A DNA stretch of 64,000 bases, taken from positions 1 through 64,000 of the forward strand of contig NZ_JBHRRZ010000037.1 of the NCBI RefSeq assembly GCF_042643265.1, written 5' to 3'. Position 1 is the first letter of the stretch. Each line of letters starts with the position of its first letter. Origin of the DNA: Virgibacillus_O sediminis. Its GTDB lineage: Bacteria; Bacillota; Bacilli; Bacillales; Amphibacillaceae. The translations under genes and the position numbers were made by a program. The notes below the pieces were generated by a model. The model ran no database searches and was not told the DNA's origin. It worked only from the letters and a program-made list of their open reading frames with translations. This document shows, piece after piece, positions 17,731 through 25,901 of the stretch.

Positions 17731-17850
17731 ATATCGGCGGGCGTTTGGTGGTATTAGCAGGAAGCGCATTGTATCGCTGGTATAGCGGTTTTATCAGCAG
17801 GAGGCAGATTATATCGCTAGCAGAGCGGTTTTATCAGCAGCACTGGCTAA
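17731..17850 (+). repeat. Array A: six 20-nt imperfect tandem repeats
   Basis: Six consecutive units of exactly 20 nt, with cores at 17732, 17752, 17772, 17792, 17812 and 17832 (TATCGGC, TATTAGC, TATCGCT, TATCAGC, TATCGCT, TATCAGC). Alternate units end in GCGGTT or GCAGATT-like sequence. The period is not a multiple of three and there is no conserved frame, so it is not coding. It fills most of the gap between the terminator at 17671 and the SigB-type promoter at 17905. Related arrays are at 27332 and 49184. Confidence 0.8.
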
Positions 17851-17904
17851 TCCGGACTGGTGCTTTTCAATTAAGTTACAAATCTATCAAACCGAGCATG
17901 CTAT

Positions 17905-17930
17905 GTTTAAGAAAAATTTGAGGTGGAAAA
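17905..17930 (+). promoter_or_regulatory. SigB-type promoter of the first KGG-repeat gene
   Basis: GTTTAA (17905-17910), 14-nt spacer, GGAAAA (17925-17930). This fits the general-stress sigma-B pattern (GTTT, about 14 nt, GGGWAW with one change). The same pair occurs before both following KGG genes. Confidence 0.6.
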
Positions 17931-17985
17931 TAAAATACTGTAGGCGAGAGATTACCTAATCTTACAGGAGAGGAGATGACTGAAA

Positions 17986-18153
17986 ATGGCTGATAATAAT
18001 AAACGTAATAATAAGAAGAACATGTCTCTTGAAGAGGCAGGGCGCAAAGGCGGTAAGCAGACTGCCCGCAACCATGACCAGGAGTTCTTCGAGGAAATTG
18101 GTAAGAAGGGCGGAGAAGAAAGAGCCCGCCAGAGCAAAAACAATAATTCCTAA
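17986..18153 (+). CDS. KGG-repeat general stress protein, one-unit form (55 aa)
   Basis: A 55-aa hydrophilic protein related to B. subtilis GsiB, a SigB-dependent, plant LEA-like stress protein. It has one complete 20-aa repeat (KGGKQT ... DQEFFEEIGK) and a second KGG start, with Asn/Lys-rich ends. The ATG at 17986 follows AGGAGAGGAG; an ATG 12 nt upstream hits a stop after five codons. It is the shortest of three tandem paralogues and lacks the near-identical DNA sequence shared by the other two. Confidence 0.85.
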   Translation: MADNNKRNNKKNMSLEEAGRKGGKQTARNHDQEFFEEIGKKGGEERARQSKNNNS

Positions 18154-18172
18154 TTTTAACAAAAACCGATAT

Positions 18173-18199
18173 GTTTAACAACAAAAAAGATGTGGAAAA
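18173..18199 (+). promoter_or_regulatory. SigB-type promoter of the second KGG-repeat gene
   Basis: GTTTAA (18173-18178), 15-nt spacer, GGAAAA (18194-18199), placed 51 nt before the start codon. Confidence 0.6.
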
Positions 18200-18249
18200 C
18201 ACATTAATGAAACGGCGGAAGCCGAATTAACCGAAAGGAGATGTTAAGA

Positions 18250-18537
18250 ATGGCAAAAAATAATAATAGACGCAACAATAACCAAAACATGTCCCTGGAG
18301 GAAGCAGGACGTAAAGGCGGTAAAACAACTGCCCGCAACCATGATCAGGAATTCTATGAAGAGATTGGTAAAAAAGGCGGAGAAACAACTGCCCAAAACC
18401 ATGACCAGGAATTCTATGAAGAGATCGGTCAAAAGGGCGGGGAAACTACTTCCCGTAAATACGATCAGGAATTCTATGAAGAAATCGGCGAAAAAGGCGG
18501 CAAGGAACGTGCCCGTCAAAACCGTAACAATAAGTAA
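18250..18537 (+). CDS. KGG-repeat general stress protein, three-unit form (95 aa)
   Basis: GsiB-like protein of 95 aa: an Asn/Arg-rich start, MSLEEAGR, three 20-aa units (KGG.TT...HDQEFYEEIG pattern) and a final KGG with a basic tail. Such proteins are very hydrophilic, heat-soluble and tied to starvation and stress protection. GGAGATG precedes the ATG; an in-frame TTG-type extension is not needed. The first 200 nt including the ribosome binding site are almost identical to those of the next gene. Confidence 0.88.
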   Translation: MAKNNNRRNNNQNMSLEEAGRKGGKTTARNHDQEFYEEIGKKGGETTAQNHDQEFYEEIGQKGGETTSRKYDQEFYEEIGEKGGKERARQNRNNK

Positions 18538-18558
18538 CTGAAACAGCTTTTTCAGGAT

Positions 18559-18585
18559 GTTTTGCGAAGGACTGAAAGTGGAAAA
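18559..18585 (+). promoter_or_regulatory. SigB-type promoter of the third KGG-repeat gene
   Basis: GTTTTG (18559-18564), 15-nt spacer, GGAAAA (18580-18585). The -35 differs from the other two only at its last two bases. Confidence 0.5.
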
Positions 18586-18613
18586 GGCTTAGTGAAGACA
18601 CTTTACTGACTAT

Positions 18614-18804
18614 ACCGAAAGGAGATGTTAAGAATGGCAAAAAATAATAATAGACGCAACAATAACCAAAACATGTCCCTGGAGGAAGCAGGACGTAAAG
18701 GCGGTAAGACAACTGCCCGCAACCATGATCAGGAATTCTATGAAGAGATTGGTAAAAAAGGCGGAGAAACAACTGCCCAAAACCATGACCAGGAATTCTA
18801 TGAA
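18614..18804 (+). repeat. Near-identical duplication of the 5' part of the preceding KGG gene
   Basis: The segment repeats 18230-18420 with an offset of 384 nt and very few differences, covering the ribosome binding site and the first repeat units. This points to a recent tandem duplication or gene conversion. Within the third gene, 60-nt direct repeats (20 codons) continue to about 19065. Confidence 0.8.
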
Positions 18805-19113
18805 GAGATTGGCCAAAAAGGCGGGGAAACAACATCCCGCAATCATGACCAAGAATTCTATGAAGAGATCGGTCAAAAAGGCGGGGAAACAACATCCCGT
18901 AACCATGACCAGGAATTCTATGAAGAAATCGGCCAAAAAGGCGGAGAAACCACTTCAAGAAATCATGACCAGGAGTTCTACGAAGAAATTGGTCAAAAAG
19001 GTGGGGAGACCACTTCTCGTGAACACGGCCAAGATTTCTATGAAGATATCGGTCAAAAAGGCGGAAACGTTCGTGGCCGCCAACAACAAAATAATAACAA
19101 CAAAAATTCCTAA
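18634..19113 (+). CDS. KGG-repeat general stress protein, six-unit form (159 aa)
   Basis: Longest of the three GsiB-like paralogues, 159 aa with six complete 20-aa units and a seventh KGG start, then a Gln/Asn-rich tail. Units 3 to 5 are identical at protein level (KGGETTSRNH, then DQEFYEEIGQ); the sixth is diverged (EHGQDFYEDIGQ). B. subtilis GsiB has five units in about 123 aa. The growth from one to three to six units along the DNA suggests slippage or unequal crossing-over. A strong terminator follows. Confidence 0.9.
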   Translation: MAKNNNRRNNNQNMSLEEAGRKGGKTTARNHDQEFYEEIGKKGGETTAQNHDQEFYEEIGQKGGETTSRNHDQEFYEEIGQKGGETTSRNHDQEFYEEIGQKGGETTSRNHDQEFYEEIGQKGGETTSREHGQDFYEDIGQKGGNVRGRQQQNNNNKNS

Positions 19114-19135
19114 TTTCAAGTTAAAACTTGGGAAA

Positions 19136-19170
19136 AACGGAAGGGATCTTCAACTCCCTTCCGTTTTTTT
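19136..19170 (+). terminator. Intrinsic terminator after the KGG cluster
   Basis: Stem ACGGAAGGGA/TCCCTTCCGT followed by seven T. The rest of the gap up to 19349 shows no gene. Confidence 0.85.
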
Positions 19171-19349
19171 ATGTTCAGAGAAATATAGATGCAGGACTTT
19201 AGAGGGGGGCCTTGAATGTTTAGAATCTACGCAGGCGGACCATACTAGTCAAGTAGCACGGGTCCTTTTCCTTCAAGGGCTTTTCTAGTATAGTTATAGT
19301 ATGCTTGAACGTAAGAAATAGAGGTTAACGGAGGGAGTAGAAGATTACT

Positions 19350-20309
19350 ATGCAGGAAACAATGGCTTATAATGAAAAAGTGGAAAAGATATTAACCAAT
19401 ATAAATAGAGTATTGATAGGAAAAGAGGAGATTGCTGTTCTTAGTCTGACAGCTTTGTTGGCTGAAGGGCATGTACTTCTTGAAGATGTGCCGGGTGTGG
19501 GAAAAACCATGCTTGTCCGGGCTTTGGCAACCTCTCTTGACTGCGATTTCCGAAGAATCCAATTCACTCCCGACCTCCTGCCTTCCGATGTAACAGGTGT
19601 ATCCATCTATAATCCGAAAGAATTGGAATTTGAATTCCGCCCCGGCCCTATTTTGGGCAATGTCGTACTTGCAGACGAAATCAACCGAACCTCCCCGAAG
19701 ACACAGTCATCCCTCCTGGAAGCGATGGAAGAGAAGAACATCACAGTAGACGGCAGGACCATTCCGCTCAGCAAGCCTTTCTTTGTCATGGCTACCCAGA
19801 ACCCGATTGAATATAAAGGAACCTATCCCCTGCCAGAGGCACAGTTGGACCGGTTTCTTTTCAAGCTAAAGATGGGATATCCGGGGTTTGCTGACGAACT
19901 GGAAATGCTGGAGCGAACATCATCCAACCATCCGATCGAAACAGTGGAACCGGTGATTACCCGAGATGAATTACTGAACGTCCACGAGGAAGTAAGAAAC
20001 GTATATATTGATAGAAATGTCCAGCACTATATTATTAATCTGGTAACGAACACAAGAAGCAACCCGTCCATCAAGCTGGGTGTAAGCCCGCGTGGGTCTA
20101 TAGCACTGATGCGGGCGGCAAAGGCATATGCATATATTCAGACAAGGGATTATGTTCTCCCGGATGATGTGAAATATCTGGCTCCGTATGTGTTGTCACA
20201 TAGAGTCGTTCTTACGGCAGAAGCAAAGTACAGTGAGATGACGAGTGAACAGATAATCGATTCTATCGTAAAGAACACCCACATTCCGATACGGAGGGAA
20301 TTCCCTTGA
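19350..20309 (+). CDS. yeaC: MoxR-family AAA+ ATPase
   Basis: Chaperone-like AAA+ ATPase of 319 aa. Walker A is GVGKT at residues 49-53, Walker B is VLADEINRTSP near 105, and a sensor-1 Asn lies in MATQNP. MoxR proteins usually act with DUF58 and transglutaminase or VWA partners encoded next door, as here. The same trio (yeaC-yeaD-yebA) precedes guaA in B. subtilis. The start could be 19350 or 19362; AGGAAAC favours the second weakly. It overlaps the next gene at the stop codon. Confidence 0.9.
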   Translation: MQETMAYNEKVEKILTNINRVLIGKEEIAVLSLTALLAEGHVLLEDVPGVGKTMLVRALATSLDCDFRRIQFTPDLLPSDVTGVSIYNPKELEFEFRPGPILGNVVLADEINRTSPKTQSSLLEAMEEKNITVDGRTIPLSKPFFVMATQNPIEYKGTYPLPEAQLDRFLFKLKMGYPGFADELEMLERTSSNHPIETVEPVITRDELLNVHEEVRNVYIDRNVQHYIINLVTNTRSNPSIKLGVSPRGSIALMRAAKAYAYIQTRDYVLPDDVKYLAPYVLSHRVVLTAEAKYSEMTSEQIIDSIVKNTHIPIRREFP

Positions 20310-21571
20310 TGAAAGGCAGCATGAGATTTATCTGGAATCTGCTATTTATCCTCATCCTTTTTGCTGCCTTATTTGCGTATGCCATGTTTCAGGGTGGTTT
20401 TACCAGTTGGTTCCTGTTCTTTGGTTTCCTGCCTATTTTCCTCTATCAGTTGGCTTTTCTGTTCTATCCATTACGTCATTGGAAGCTGGAACGCGATATT
20501 AGTGCGGAGACAGTCAGGGCCGGTGATACCGTTACCGTGAAGGTCCGCATCGAACGCCGTTTTCCTTTTCCGCTGTTTTATTGCATTTTTGAGGAGGTTT
20601 TTCCGGAGGGCTTACATAAGAAAGACGAGCAGCAGCGTAAATACAGATACATGGCCCACCCGCAAAAATCCCGGATGGTCAGGGATGTGAAAAGGGCGGT
20701 TTTCCCTTCTTTCCGCCGGAGGTTTGAATTTTCCTATGAACTAAAGGATCTGCCCAGAGGAGTGCATGACTTAAATGGGGTGAAAGTGCGCACCGCTGAT
20801 CTGTTCGGATTGGTCCGAAAAGAGTATCTTTTTCCGGTTAAGGATCAGTTGAATGTCTACCCGGCTGAGGTGCCTATCCAACTGGCAGACAAATGGAGCA
20901 GCTTGGGGGAAGGGAGTGCCGCTTCTTCTAGAACGTGGAATCATAGCAATATTGCCACCGGAGCCCGTGAGTATGCTCCGGGGGATAAGGTTGCTTGGAT
21001 TGACTGGAAGCAGACGGCCCGCAGGAATGAAATCATGACAAAGGAATTCGAACAGGAAAAGGGAACGGATATTTTGCTGGTTCTCAACAGCTGCTGGCAT
21101 CAGGGGATGAATATGCTGGCGTATGAGGCTGCAGTTGAAGTGGCTGCATCACTCCTTGCATTTATCCGTCGGGAGTCGGCTCAAGCTGGTCTGTTGATCG
21201 TAGGTGAGGAAAGTATCTGTTTTCCTGTCCATGAGGAAGAGCAGGCATCAAGGGCGGCCCAGCAGCTGGCGAAGATCCAGCCGTCACGAAGCGGCCCCTT
21301 TGTATGGAAGTTGAAGGAAGAGATATTCCGGTTGAAGGAAGAAAACGTCATATTATTTATTACAACCCAGTTGGATGAGGGGTGGATACAAACGATTCAA
21401 CCCATGAAAGCCAGGTCGAAACAGGTAGTCATCCTCTTTGTCCAGGCCTCGGCATGGGTGTCGGAGAGGGAGAGGAATTTAGCGAATCAGATGAAAATGG
21501 AGGGGGTTGAAGTGATAGCTGTAACAGAGGATCATCTGTTGCAATCTCCGGTGAAGGTGGAGGGCGTATGA
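20309..21571 (+). CDS. yeaD: DUF58 domain membrane protein
   Basis: A 420-aa protein with two N-terminal membrane segments (about residues 6-45) and a cytoplasmic DUF58 domain; the signature EYAPGDKVAWIDWKQTARR lies around 225-243. DUF58 proteins resemble VWA domains and work with MoxR ATPases. Start ATG 20309 touches the MoxR stop; a TTG at 20306 is equally spaced from GGAGGG. It overlaps the transglutaminase gene by 4 nt. The molecular role is not known. Confidence 0.88.
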   Translation: MKGSMRFIWNLLFILILFAALFAYAMFQGGFTSWFLFFGFLPIFLYQLAFLFYPLRHWKLERDISAETVRAGDTVTVKVRIERRFPFPLFYCIFEEVFPEGLHKKDEQQRKYRYMAHPQKSRMVRDVKRAVFPSFRRRFEFSYELKDLPRGVHDLNGVKVRTADLFGLVRKEYLFPVKDQLNVYPAEVPIQLADKWSSLGEGSAASSRTWNHSNIATGAREYAPGDKVAWIDWKQTARRNEIMTKEFEQEKGTDILLVLNSCWHQGMNMLAYEAAVEVAASLLAFIRRESAQAGLLIVGEESICFPVHEEEQASRAAQQLAKIQPSRSGPFVWKLKEEIFRLKEENVILFITTQLDEGWIQTIQPMKARSKQVVILFVQASAWVSERERNLANQMKMEGVEVIAVTEDHLLQSPVKVEGV

Positions 21572-23784
21572 CGGATAAAGGACATATGGATTTTCAGGCA
21601 TTTATATTGGCAACCATCCTGTATCTCAGCGGCTTTTTCCTTTTCTTGGAATGGCTTTATCCGGTTGCTGAATTAACCGATACTGGCAATATAACTGTTT
21701 TCGTTTTGTTCGCCCTTTATTGTTTCATCATCACCTTGTTCCGGATGAAATGGTGGATATCCGTCCCATTAAAAGCGGCTGGGATGTTCTTCTTTATGAA
21801 CCTGCTTTATTTCAGTGAAGCCTTCCTGATGTTGGGGTGGTTGAAGGCATTGGCAGGAGATGTGCTGTTTAACCTCGAATTAATGTTTTCACAGCAATGG
21901 GATGCGCTAACCCCGATGTTCCGTACATTATTGTTTTTCATACTGATCTGGCTGATGAGCTACCTTTTGTATTATTGGTTTGTCGTAATCAAGCGGATAT
22001 TTCTATTTGTGCTGCTTACCATATTATATATTGCAGTACTGGATACCTTCACTGTGTACCAGGCGGAGCTGGCCATCGTCCGGGCTTTTGTCTTCTCGTT
22101 TGTTGCGTTGGGGATCGCTCACTTGATGAGGGAATTGAATGATGGATCGATCAAGCTATCACGCCCTGGGCAGGCCCTTGTTTTGCTGCTTCCGGTTATT
22201 GCAGTTGTGCTGTTCGTATCGTTCATCGGATTTGCTGCTCCTAAGCCTGCGCCGCAATGGCCGGATCCCGTTCCATTTATCCAGAGTGCCGCAAACGGAG
22301 CGGAAACGGGCGGCGGTTCTGTTGTGCAGAAGGTAGGCTATGATGAAGATGATTCCCGTCTGGGAGGCTCGTTTTCGCAGGATTACACACCAGTTTTTCA
22401 GGCAGAGGCAACGGAACGGCAGTATTGGAGAATAGAGACGAAGGATGTCTATACAGGAAAAGGTTGGGAGAGTTCCGGGGAGAGGGATTATCAGCTGCAG
22501 GAAGATGGCAGAATCTCTTTGGAAACCTTTGCCGATACCGTCGAGACCGAGAGTAGGACGGCATTATTGAAGTTCCAGGAGCATGCGGACTTGGAGAAGC
22601 TTGTTTATCCATATGGGGTGGAATCGGCTGATCACCCCGGGGCACAGTTTCTGCTGGACGATAGGACGGAAGCTGTCCAAACAAGGATCAATCAAAAAGT
22701 GGCTAATCTGAATGGATATTCTCTAACCTATGAGTATCCATCCTTTGAAATAAACCGTTTGCGAGAGGCTTCCGGGCAAGATCCGGAACATATAGCAGAG
22801 CGGTACACCCAGCTTCCGGAAGAGATGCCTGATCGGGTGCGGGAGCTGGCGGAAGAGATCACCGCCCCGTTCGGGAACCGTTACGACCAGACAAAAGCAG
22901 TGGAAAATTACTTCAGTGAGGCTAACGGATTTGCGTATCAGACTTCCAACGTCCCAGTTCCTGGAGAGGGACAGGACTATGTAGACCAGTTTTTATTTGA
23001 CACCCAGGCAGGTTATTGTGATAACTATTCGACATCCATGGTCGTTATGCTTAGGTCCTTGGATGTCCCTGCGCGGTGGGTGAAAGGTTTTACCGGTGGG
23101 GAACGGCTTTATAATCAGGAAAGTTCCCTTGGGGAGGATTATCATGTATATGAAGTGACCAATTCCAACGCACATTCCTGGGTCGAAGTCTATTTTCCGG
23201 AAACGGGCTGGGTTCCTTTTGAGCCTACCCAGGGCTTTTCCAATCCTAGTGAGTTCTATACCGGCGGCGAGGATGGCGACCCGGGGGCGGAAGATGAGGT
23301 CCAGAATCCGGAAGAAGATGAGGAACAGAACAATGACCAGTCTGACGAGCAATTGCAGGAAGAAGAGGCAGATCCAGCATTTGCCAGCAATGAATCTTTT
23401 ACAGGAGGAAGTTCGTCTGGATGGTGGCAGCTGTTAGCAGCAACTGCAGCGGCCGGCCTGGTGGTTCTTATGCTATACCTGTCTCGTTTCCGATGGCAGA
23501 CCCTTTTATTGGAATGGCGTCTCCGGCAGGGTGGAGATGCAAAAGCCTGCCAAGCGGCATATCTCCATGTGATGAAAATTTTGGAAGCCAAAGGATGGCA
23601 GAAGAAGCCGGATCAGACATTAAGGGAGTATGCCGCCATGATAGATGAGCATTATGATACAGGAGAAATGGGCCGAATGACCGCACAGTATGAACGGATG
23701 CTTTACAAGGGAGAGGCGGAACCGGACCACTTAGAAGAACTGAGGCAATTATGGAAAAATTTAATTAACCGGATATTGGGTTGA
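21568..23784 (+). CDS. yebA: Membrane-bound transglutaminase-like protein
   Basis: A 738-aa membrane protein: six N-terminal helices, an extracytoplasmic transglutaminase-like domain, an acidic low-complexity linker (about 565-610), one further helix (about 622-642) and a cytoplasmic DUF4129-like tail. The papain-like residues are visible: Cys484 (AGYCDNYST) and His536 (AHSWVEV); the third position is Glu552 (PFEPT) where many enzymes have Asp. Third gene of the MoxR-DUF58 operon. The substrate, possibly a cell-envelope protein, is not known. Confidence 0.88.
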   Translation: MTDKGHMDFQAFILATILYLSGFFLFLEWLYPVAELTDTGNITVFVLFALYCFIITLFRMKWWISVPLKAAGMFFFMNLLYFSEAFLMLGWLKALAGDVLFNLELMFSQQWDALTPMFRTLLFFILIWLMSYLLYYWFVVIKRIFLFVLLTILYIAVLDTFTVYQAELAIVRAFVFSFVALGIAHLMRELNDGSIKLSRPGQALVLLLPVIAVVLFVSFIGFAAPKPAPQWPDPVPFIQSAANGAETGGGSVVQKVGYDEDDSRLGGSFSQDYTPVFQAEATERQYWRIETKDVYTGKGWESSGERDYQLQEDGRISLETFADTVETESRTALLKFQEHADLEKLVYPYGVESADHPGAQFLLDDRTEAVQTRINQKVANLNGYSLTYEYPSFEINRLREASGQDPEHIAERYTQLPEEMPDRVRELAEEITAPFGNRYDQTKAVENYFSEANGFAYQTSNVPVPGEGQDYVDQFLFDTQAGYCDNYSTSMVVMLRSLDVPARWVKGFTGGERLYNQESSLGEDYHVYEVTNSNAHSWVEVYFPETGWVPFEPTQGFSNPSEFYTGGEDGDPGAEDEVQNPEEDEEQNNDQSDEQLQEEEADPAFASNESFTGGSSSGWWQLLAATAAAGLVVLMLYLSRFRWQTLLLEWRLRQGGDAKACQAAYLHVMKILEAKGWQKKPDQTLREYAAMIDEHYDTGEMGRMTAQYERMLYKGEAEPDHLEELRQLWKNLINRILG

Positions 23785-23809
23785 CCTTGTTTGTTCCGGT
23801 TAGTATGAT
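23781..23809 (+). promoter_or_regulatory. Sigma-A promoter of guaA
   Basis: TTGACC (23781-23786), 17-nt spacer, TATGAT (23804-23809). The -35 element overlaps the stop codon of the transglutaminase gene. The start of transcription would fall just before the riboswitch. Confidence 0.75.
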
Positions 23810-23838
23810 TAGAACATATTAAATCTGAAATCACCTAT

Positions 23839-23995
23839 TGCCTTTCGTATATCCTCGAAAATATGGTTCGAAAGTTTCTACCGGGGCACCGTAAATGCTC
23901 TGACTATGAAGGCAGTTATCTGATCGGTCTATGACAGTCTTCCCTTTTCATGGAGGCAGCTCATGAACCTGTATACCCGGATACCTGCCTTTTTG
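23839..23995 (+). promoter_or_regulatory. Guanine riboswitch (G-box) controlling guaA
   Basis: Purine aptamer at 23839-23914: P1 arms TGCCTT/AAGGCA and core pieces ATATGG, AGTTTCTACC, CCGTAAAT and GACTATG. The C in GACTATG (position 74 of the xpt numbering) indicates guanine or hypoxanthine, not adenine. The expression platform is a terminator at 23952-23995 (AGGCAG with CTGCCT, then T). The 3' arm of P1 (AAGGCAG) can pair with CTGCCTT of the terminator, so ligand binding, which holds P1, frees the terminator and lowers guaA expression. Confidence 0.93.
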
Positions 23996-24081
23996 TTACC
24001 CGACTGTGTGCACGGGTGCAAAAGGCGATTATCCGGGTTTTATTATGCATAACCATTATGCAACAGTTAGGAGAGAGGAAA

Positions 24082-25617
24082 ATGGAAACAAATGACATGA
24101 TTCTGGTGTTGGATTTCGGCAGCCAGTATAACCAATTAATCACTAGGCGAATCAGGGAATTCGGCGTTTATAGTGAATTGCATTCCCATAAGCTGACAGC
24201 GGAAACGATCAAGAAAATGAATCCTAAAGGGATCATCCTCTCCGGCGGACCGCATAGTGTCTATGACGAAAACAGCTTCCGCTGCGATAAAGAAATCTTT
24301 GATTTGGGTATTCCGATTCTCGGTATTTGTTATGGCATGCAGCTGATGGCATTGCATTACGGCGGAAAAGTGGAAAAGGCATTGAACAGGGAATACGGAA
24401 AGGCGATGATTGATGCCGACACAGACACCGCCTTGTTCAAGAATGCACCGGAGAACCAATCGGTATGGATGAGCCATGGAGATAAAGTGATGGAAGCGCC
24501 AGCCTCCTTCAAGGTGGATGCTACCAGCCCATCTACTCCTATTGCTGCGATGAGCAACAAGGAAAAGAATTTATATGGAGTACAATTTCATCCGGAAGTG
24601 CGCCACACGGAATACGGCAACCAATTGTTGCAACAGTTCGTAAACGATGTGTGTGATACAACAGGCGACTGGACTATTGAAAATTTCATCGAACTGGAAA
24701 CAGAAAAAATCCAGCAGAAAGTAGGGGACCGCAAAGTTCTGTGTGCCTTGAGCGGCGGTGTGGATTCTTCCGTGGTTGCAGCGCTGATCCATAAAGCAAT
24801 CGGTGATCAGCTTACTTGTATCTTTGTCGATCATGGTCTGCTGCGGAAAAACGAAGCAGATGATGTCATGAAGGTATTTGCAGAAGACTTTAATATGAAC
24901 ATCATCAAGGTAGATGCTAAGGACCGCTTCCTTTCCAAGCTTCAGGGTGTGGATGATCCCGAAAAGAAACGGAAAATCATCGGCAACGAATTCATCTACG
25001 TTTTTGACGATGAAGCAGGCAAGCTGAAAGATATCGACTTCCTTGCGCAGGGGACTCTCTATACGGATATTATTGAAAGTGGTACAGAGACGGCACAGAC
25101 AATCAAATCTCACCACAATGTCGGAGGGCTTCCGGAGGATATGCAGTTTGAGCTGATTGAGCCGCTGAATACGCTGTTCAAGGATGAAGTTCGGGAACTC
25201 GGGACCCAACTGGGCATCCCTGACCACATTGTATGGCGCCAGCCTTTCCCTGGACCAGGGCTTGCTATCCGCGTACTTGGCGAGGTGACCGAAGAGAAGC
25301 TGGAGATCGTCCGGGAATCGGATGCCATTCTCCGGGAAGAGATTGCTGCAGCCGGATTGGACAGGGATATCTGGCAGTATTTCACCGTATTGCCGAATAT
25401 TAAGAGTGTCGGTGTCATGGGTGACTCCCGGACATACGATTACACCATCGGCATCCGTGCTGTAACTTCCATTGATGGTATGACATCTGATTGGGCCCGT
25501 ATTCCATGGGATGTCCTAGGTAAAATCTCCACTCGCATTGTAAATGATGTGCAGCATATCAACCGAGTGGTGTACGACGTTACCAGCAAGCCACCGGCAA
25601 CGATTGAATGGGAATAA
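24082..25617 (+). CDS. guaA: GMP synthase, glutamine-hydrolysing
   Basis: Converts XMP, ATP and glutamine to GMP, the last step of guanine nucleotide synthesis. 511 aa. The N-terminal class I amidotransferase has catalytic Cys83 (GICYGMQ) and the downstream QFHPE motif. The ATP-pyrophosphatase domain has the P-loop SGGVDSS near residue 228, and the C-terminal dimerisation domain ends in IEWE. The start at 24082 follows GGAGAGAGG; an in-frame extension from 23950 runs through the riboswitch terminator. In B. subtilis guaA is not usually listed among G-box genes, so control by a guanine riboswitch is worth noting. Confidence 0.97.
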   Translation: METNDMILVLDFGSQYNQLITRRIREFGVYSELHSHKLTAETIKKMNPKGIILSGGPHSVYDENSFRCDKEIFDLGIPILGICYGMQLMALHYGGKVEKALNREYGKAMIDADTDTALFKNAPENQSVWMSHGDKVMEAPASFKVDATSPSTPIAAMSNKEKNLYGVQFHPEVRHTEYGNQLLQQFVNDVCDTTGDWTIENFIELETEKIQQKVGDRKVLCALSGGVDSSVVAALIHKAIGDQLTCIFVDHGLLRKNEADDVMKVFAEDFNMNIIKVDAKDRFLSKLQGVDDPEKKRKIIGNEFIYVFDDEAGKLKDIDFLAQGTLYTDIIESGTETAQTIKSHHNVGGLPEDMQFELIEPLNTLFKDEVRELGTQLGIPDHIVWRQPFPGPGLAIRVLGEVTEEKLEIVRESDAILREEIAAAGLDRDIWQYFTVLPNIKSVGVMGDSRTYDYTIGIRAVTSIDGMTSDWARIPWDVLGKISTRIVNDVQHINRVVYDVTSKPPATIEWE

Positions 25618-25657
25618 ACGAATTATATATAAAAAATTAATGACTTTGTTCGGTTTT
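25614..25657 (+). promoter_or_regulatory. PurR operator (two PurBoxes) of pbuG
   Basis: Box 1 at 25614-25626 (CGAA core, two mismatches to AWWWCCGAACWWT) and box 2 at 25645-25657 in inverted orientation (TTGTTCGGTTTT, one mismatch). CGAA and TTCG cores are 26 nt apart, the same as upstream of purE. Box 1 overlaps the guaA stop codon and box 2 abuts the -35 element. PurR represses when PRPP is low. Confidence 0.65.
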
Positions 25658-25659
25658 TA

Positions 25660-25688
25660 TTGACTGTTTCTGCTGATAGTAGTATTAT
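25660..25688 (+). promoter_or_regulatory. Sigma-A promoter of pbuG
   Basis: TTGACT (25660-25665), 17-nt spacer, TATTAT (25683-25688), immediately after the second PurBox and before the riboswitch. Confidence 0.8.
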
Positions 25689-25710
25689 AAGGGTATATTG
25701 TCATATGAAA

Positions 25711-25863
25711 CGCGTATAATCTGGGGATATGGCCCAAGAGTTTCTACCAGACCGCCGTAAATGGTCTGACTACGCAGGAACAGTCACAGCTCTTTTTTGC
25801 ATGGAGCTGTGTGTACTGAACTGTGCGGTAGCGCTCTTGGGATCCCCCAGGGGCGCTTTTATT
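25711..25863 (+). promoter_or_regulatory. Guanine riboswitch (G-box) controlling pbuG
   Basis: Aptamer at 25711-25776 with P1 arms GCGTA/TACGC and core ATATGG, AGTTTCTACC, CCGTAAAT, GACTACG; the C of GACTACG marks the guanine/hypoxanthine class. Terminator at 25830-25863 (AGCGC with GGCGCT, then T). The P1 3' strand with CAGTCACAG can instead pair with CTGTG, ACTG and CTGTGCGGTAG upstream of the terminator, giving an antiterminator. Guanine would therefore switch the permease off. Confidence 0.92.
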
Positions 25864-25901
25864 ATATGAAATAAAAATTAGATTGGTAGGGATCAGCAAC
25901 G

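Noticed and set aside
17731..17850. CRISPR array
   Set aside because: There is no conserved repeat separated by unique spacers of 30 nt or more, and no cas genes; the unit is a diverged 20-nt tandem repeat.
17724..17921. A 65-codon plus-strand frame
   Set aside because: It covers array A and ends in the SigB-type promoter; it lacks a start site and any recognisable sequence.
18446..18958. A 170-codon minus-strand frame in the KGG cluster
   Set aside because: It is antisense to repetitive coding DNA; its repeats mirror the 60-nt units of the real genes.
23839..23914. Adenine riboswitch
   Set aside because: The specificity base is C (GACTATG), as in guanine aptamers; adenine aptamers have U (GATTATG).
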